A stretch of 7,670 bases of DNA, taken from the NCBI GenBank assembly GCA_003154255.1, contig PMCY01000308.1:1-7670 (forward strand). Reading direction: 5' to 3'. A program made the position numbers and the translations under genes. Of this stretch, positions 6,187 to 7,670 are shown in pieces. This DNA comes from Candidatus Aminicenantota bacterium (GTDB taxonomy: Bacteria; Acidobacteriota; Aminicenantia; Aminicenantales; UBA4085). Below the pieces are notes generated by a model. It was not told the DNA's origin and made no database searches. It saw only the letters and a program-made list of their open reading frames with translations. Each line of letters starts with the position of its first letter. The first letter of the stretch is position 1.

Positions 6187-7670
6187 ATGCAAAAAACAGT
6201 GTGGAGTTCCCTAGGCCTAGCCCTGTTGTTCTCGGCCGTCCTCGGGTGTTTGAACGCCCCGATCCAGGCTCAGACTTCTCCTGAAGTCAATAAAAAACTG
6301 GATCCGATTTTTAGCCAAGCCAAAAACGCATTTTTCGGGACGGTCGGCAAGATCCTTGAAAATCATCCCCTGAAATCCCAGCTGAGCGCCATGGATCTGG
6401 CCAAGATCCTGAATGGCCAAAAAGAAATTCCCTATCTGTTCGAACGGCTGATGATTTTCGCCTACCAGAAAGATGAGCCCCAGTACTCGCAGTGGGTCAG
6501 GCGCGGAGACGGAGAATCGCTGGAAAAATTCCGCAAGGCCTTTGTCGAGCTCGCCGAGGAATACGCCGCCCGATTCGTGGGCTCCCTCTTCCGTAAAACG
6601 CGTCAATATGACTTTGAAATCTCCCTCCCGCATAACCGGGGAAAATCCAGGCTCGACCTTGTCCTCCAGACTATCGGATACGAGGCCAGGAACGATCGGC
6701 CCGAAATCCCCAAAGAGAAATGGTTCAGCAATACGATCAAGCCCGAGTACACGTCCCAGTGGGCCATCGACGCGCTCAACGCCCGTCCTTGCTGGTCCCA
6801 GACCAAAGGCGCGGGAGTCGTGATCGCGGTCATCGATTCGGGCATCGATCCGTATAATTCGCTGTTCAAGGACAAGACCGTCCTCGGTTTCAATTTTATG
6901 AAACGGACGACTTCTCCCTGGGCGGATGAGAATCCTCCCATGATCGATTGGGGCATGCACGGCACGGGTTGCTCCTCGGCCGTCCTGGCCATCGCTCCGG
7001 ATTGCAAAATCATGCCCGTCCGGGTCCATGATGGGGATACGATGAACGATCCGGTTTATGATTATTGGATCTATGAGTTCATCGCGGCCGGAATTTACTA
7101 CGCCGTCCATCACGGGGCCCAAGTCATCTCGTTAAGCGCGCCCTTGCCCGCGACCGAACTGCCCCTGCTGGACGCCGTCCGCTACGCTTATCATGAAAAC
7201 GTCCCCCTCTGCACCTCGGCGGGGAACATCTCCCGCATCCAGTTCGGCCTGCGTCTGGAAGATCAGATTTTCAAGGCCATGAGAAAAGAGGTCATCCTCG
7301 CGGGCGGTGTCGCCCTGGAAGGCAATGCCGTCAGGGCCTGGCCGATCACGGTTCCCCATGATGAAATCGACATCGCGACCCCGTCGGCCGACGTCTATGT
7401 GATCGTTCCCGTTTATATGAAAGACATGCAGGATATGGCCGTGGCCGGGACGTCGCTGTCCGCTCCTCTCGCGGCCGGCGTCGTGGCGCTTCTCCGGAGC
7501 GCCGCGCCCCCCTCTCAGGATGTTCTTAAAAAGCCCGGCGAGTACTGCCGCCTGGTCGCGCTCAGCTTAACGAAAACGGCCCGGCTGGACATTCTCGGGC
7601 TGACTGAGCCCGACGACGTGGTCGGCAACGGGCTTGTCGACGCTTTCGGCTCGCTGCAGATGATCAAGAA
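6187..7670 (+). CDS. Exported S8 subtilisin-like serine protease (3' end outside the window)
   Basis: The frame is open for 494 codons from the ATG at 6187 and runs off the right edge. An export signal covers about residues 1-29. Cleavage is ambiguous: VLGC at 18-21 resembles a lipobox, while IQAQ at 26-29 would suit signal peptidase I. About 160 charged, mostly helical residues follow that match no prodomain I recognise. The S8 catalytic domain starts near 190, with the full set: D217 in VIAVIDSGID, H258 in MHGTG, oxyanion N347 in TSAGN and S423 in AGTSLSAP. It should therefore be an active endopeptidase. The stretch from the His to the conserved AP (A270-P271) is about 9 residues shorter than in subtilisin BPN'. 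A VGNGLVDA segment near 479-485 is where S8 domains usually end, so the catalytic domain is essentially complete. The gene follows the receptor gene by 57 bases on the same strand without a terminator, so it is probably in the same operon. Confidence 0.9.
   Translation, partial: MQKTVWSSLGLALLFSAVLGCLNAPIQAQTSPEVNKKLDPIFSQAKNAFFGTVGKILENHPLKSQLSAMDLAKILNGQKEIPYLFERLMIFAYQKDEPQYSQWVRRGDGESLEKFRKAFVELAEEYAARFVGSLFRKTRQYDFEISLPHNRGKSRLDLVLQTIGYEARNDRPEIPKEKWFSNTIKPEYTSQWAIDALNARPCWSQTKGAGVVIAVIDSGIDPYNSLFKDKTVLGFNFMKRTTSPWADENPPMIDWGMHGTGCSSAVLAIAPDCKIMPVRVHDGDTMNDPVYDYWIYEFIAAGIYYAVHHGAQVISLSAPLPATELPLLDAVRYAYHENVPLCTSAGNISRIQFGLRLEDQIFKAMRKEVILAGGVALEGNAVRAWPITVPHDEIDIATPSADVYVIVPVYMKDMQDMAVAGTSLSAPLAAGVVALLRSAAPPSQDVLKKPGEYCRLVALSLTKTARLDILGLTEPDDVVGNGLVDAFGSLQMIK

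Noticed and set aside
6217..7122. Minus-strand open frame of 301 codons opposite the subtilase
   Set aside because: It lies wholly over the coding frame that carries the subtilase catalytic Asp and His motifs and resembles no known protein; a shadow frame.
1..7670. CRISPR arrays, tRNA or rRNA genes, insertion sequences and tandem repeats
   Set aside because: Reading both strands showed no regularly spaced repeats, no cloverleaf-like sequence, no transposase motifs and no long direct repeats; coding sequence fills nearly all of the window.

Overview
The window holds four protein genes in two divergent pairs around a 228-base intergenic region. It is moderately GC-rich and compactly coded, and every gene has a clear Shine-Dalgarno sequence. 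All four products carry N-terminal export signals. The TonB-dependent receptor shows the host has an outer membrane. A receptor with an N-terminal carboxypeptidase-regulatory-like domain, next to M28 peptidases with PA domains and a subtilase, suggests a heterotrophic Gram-negative bacterium such as Acidobacteriota or Aminicenantota. That placement rests on protein style only and is tentative.

The left half is on the minus strand. Transcription would start in the intergenic region and read first a 738-residue secreted M28-type protein (1450-3666). It then reads a second M28-type protein (1457 leftwards, running off the window). The two genes overlap by 8 bases (ATGACTGA), and the second has its own strong Shine-Dalgarno sequence inside the first, so they are very likely co-translated. 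They are diverged paralogues with identical spacing between all metallopeptidase landmark residues. The downstream copy keeps the catalytic Glu and the transition-state Tyr. The upstream copy has His and Arg in those places.

The right half is on the plus strand. A 744-residue TonB-dependent outer-membrane receptor (3895-6129) is followed after 57 bases by an exported S8 subtilisin-like protease (6187 onward, running off the right edge) with a complete Asp-His-Asn-Ser set. No terminator is visible between them, and they look like one operon.

Taken together (inference), the locus encodes extracytoplasmic protein or peptide use: an endopeptidase and at least one exopeptidase-like enzyme beside an outer-membrane importer. 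The most notable points are the apparently catalytically dead M28 paralogue paired with an intact one, and the receptor-subtilase gene pair. No RNA genes, mobile elements, CRISPR arrays or tandem repeats were seen.
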